NCBI GenBank assembly: GCA_947258465.1
Contig: CAMYIQ010000214.1
Span: forward strand, 1-7,104
Length of the DNA stretch: 7,104 nucleotides
From: an uncultured Erythrobacter sp.
GTDB taxonomy: Bacteria; Pseudomonadota; Alphaproteobacteria; Sphingomonadales; Sphingomonadaceae
Reading direction: 5' to 3'
Part shown: positions 6,545 through 7,104 of the stretch, one piece after another
Layout: every line of letters starts with the position of its first letter
Position numbering within the stretch: position 1 is the first letter of the stretch
The notes under the pieces: generated by a model
The model's database searches: none
What the model saw: only the letters and a program-made list of their open reading frames with translations
What the model was told of the DNA's origin: nothing
Program-made: the position numbers and the translations under genes

Positions 6545-6566
6545 GTATGAAAAAAGTATGAAAAAG
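6545..6566 (+). repeat. Two tandem copies of an 11-base A-rich repeat
   Basis: GTATGAAAAAA (6545-6555) is followed at once by GTATGAAAAAG (6556-6566), differing only in the last base. They sit 35 bases after the tRNA. Direct repeats this close to a tRNA attachment site resemble the arm-type binding sites of tyrosine integrases, though function is inferred. Confidence 0.6.
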
Positions 6567-6695
6567 ATTCGTGGTCACTGCGTGCGGTGCTGAAGCAGTT
6601 TGCTGGCGAAAAATGTCGGATCAGTGGTCTGCCCAGGGCCCGACGCACAGACACCTGAGCCGCCTCATTCGCAAACGCTTCATTCCTATGCCGTT

Positions 6696-6717
6696 TGTTC
6701 TTTTTCTGTTCTTTTTG
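6696..6717 (+). repeat. Two tandem copies of an 11-base T-rich repeat
   Basis: TGTTCTTTTTC (6696-6706) is followed at once by TGTTCTTTTTG (6707-6717). The unit length equals one helical turn, so the T-runs are in phase and could bend the DNA. Its complement shares GAAAAAG with the repeat at 6545-6566 but is otherwise a different sequence. Confidence 0.55.
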
Positions 6718-6739
6718 CTTTCCTACACCCGAGAGCGTT

Positions 6740-6782
6740 TGGTATCCCGCAATCAATCCTGGGGAGGATCGCTATGATACCA
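6740..6782. promoter_or_regulatory. Inverted repeat upstream of the alpA-like gene
   Basis: TGGTATC (6740-6746) and GATACCA (6776-6782) are perfect 7-base inverted copies separated by 29 bases. They lie just before the ribosome binding site of the AlpA-like gene. They could be operator half-sites for that regulator or the base of an RNA hairpin; a short ATCCT/AGGAT hairpin (6756-6769) lies between them. Confidence 0.35.
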
Positions 6783-6792
6783 GGAAGACAGG

Positions 6793-7032
6793 ATGTCAGA
6801 CCCGAAGCGCGAGAGTGCCGAATTATCCGGCACGGTTAATCGAGAAGCCAGATTTCAGGAGCGGCTTGTTCGGCTACCCGAAGTTATGGCCCGCGTCGGA
6901 ATGCGACGATCAGCGATCTATCAGCGGATGCGGGACGGGTCATTCCCCCGCTCTCGATCGCTGGGTTCGAAATGTACTGTCTGGATCGAGTCAGAAATTG
7001 ACGACTGGATCAAGTCGGTCGAGGCGACTTGA
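6793..7032 (+). CDS. AlpA-family helix-turn-helix regulator
   Basis: This 79-residue protein is a small DNA-binding regulator of the AlpA/excisionase (MerR-like winged helix) group. The ATG at 6793 follows AGGAAG (6782-6787). Residues ~26-76 carry the family pattern: RLPEVMARVGMRRSAIYQRM is the helix-turn-helix, DGSFPRSRSLGSKCTVW is the wing, and IESEIDDWI is the closing helix. The first 20 residues are polar and probably flexible. AlpA of the E. coli cryptic prophage CP4-57 activates the element's integrase gene, and relatives are common next to integrases in tRNA-inserted elements. Here the gene lies 282 bases from tRNA-Val with no integrase between, so the target genes are probably further right. 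Its base composition is lower in GC than the chromosomal genes on the left, in keeping with transfer. Confidence 0.88.
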   Translation: MSDPKRESAELSGTVNREARFQERLVRLPEVMARVGMRRSAIYQRMRDGSFPRSRSLGSKCTVWIESEIDDWIKSVEAT

Positions 7033-7055
7033 AAATTCCACGGTTCGGTGAAACC

Positions 7056-7104
7056 ATGGAGCAGGTCGGCTTCGAAAAACTTGAGCTAAAGGCAGGCAGA
7101 AGAG
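7056..7104 (+). CDS. Possible start of a further gene (partial)
   Basis: From ATG 7056 a frame stays open to the right edge (MEQVGFEKLELKAGRR). The same frame also has a TTG at 7029 that overlaps the stop of the AlpA-like gene as TTGA. A weak GGTGA lies four bases before the ATG. With only 16 codons visible no family can be named, and the frame may be open by chance. Confidence 0.25.
   Translation, partial: MEQVGFEKLELKAGRR

Larger units (their letters stand above)
6511..7104. mobile_element. Probable tRNA-proximal end of an integrative element
   Basis: Directly after tRNA-Val the sequence becomes visibly more AT-rich, contains short repeats, and then carries an AlpA-family regulator, a gene type typical of prophages and integrative elements. 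About 280 bases (6511-6792) hold no gene. No integrase is present in the window, and the second copy of the attachment sequence would lie outside it, so the element and its far end are inferred. Confidence 0.45.

Noticed and set aside
6481..6756. Minus-strand frame of 91 codons after the tRNA
   Set aside because: It runs into the tRNA gene and its Lys-rich part is simply the translation of the T-rich repeats. No integrase-like motif is visible.
6773..6778. TATGAT as a -10 box for the AlpA-like gene
   Set aside because: No -35 match at 16-18 bases, and the implied start of transcription would fall inside the ribosome binding site.
6571..6839. Short plus-strand frames between tRNA-Val and the AlpA-like gene
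   Set aside because: They cross the T-rich repeats, lack convincing ribosome sites, and one overlaps the better-supported AlpA-like gene.
1..7104. CRISPR array, insertion sequence or rRNA
   Set aside because: No regularly spaced repeats, transposase sequence or rRNA-like segments are seen anywhere in the window.

Overview
The window looks like chromosomal DNA of a GC-rich alphaproteobacterium, most likely Sphingomonadales (Erythrobacter/Sphingomonas-like). This is inferred from the high GC content, codon use and gene style; no marker gene proves it. Almost all of positions 1-6510 is ordinary, densely packed chromosome. The last ~600 bases look like the edge of an inserted element.

Layout. 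(1) Positions 1-2120, plus strand: the 3' end of a gene that may encode a ParA/MinD-type ATPase, then a 171-residue protein with a basic N-terminal peptide and a C-terminal ribbon-helix-helix (RHH) domain, then a TPR + SPOR lipoprotein. A strong intrinsic terminator closes this cluster. (2) Positions 2129-4380, minus strand: pyrB (aspartate carbamoyltransferase catalytic chain), overlapping by 4 bases a dihydroorotase-like gene. That second protein has lost nearly all metal-binding residues, so it is best read as a PyrC'-type non-catalytic partner of PyrB, as known from Pseudomonas, and not as a working dihydroorotase. (3) Positions 4381-4483: a divergent intergenic region. (4) Positions 4484-6367, plus strand: sppA, a membrane-anchored tandem-domain S49 signal peptide peptidase with both catalytic residues present. 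(5) Positions 6436-6510: tRNA-Val(CAC) with encoded CCA. (6) Positions 6511-7104: AT-richer DNA with an inverted repeat that begins inside the tRNA CCA end, two sets of 11-base tandem repeats, an AlpA-family regulator gene and possibly the start of another gene. This fits the tRNA-proximal end of an integrative element, although no integrase lies in the window.

How they work together. The first cluster combines a possible positioning ATPase, a possible DNA-binding partner of it, and an envelope lipoprotein that probably binds septal peptidoglycan, so a role linking cell pole, chromosome and division is plausible but inferred. PyrB and PyrC' probably form one pyrimidine-biosynthesis complex. 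The two points most worth following are the degenerate dihydroorotase and the ParA-partner-like RHH protein.
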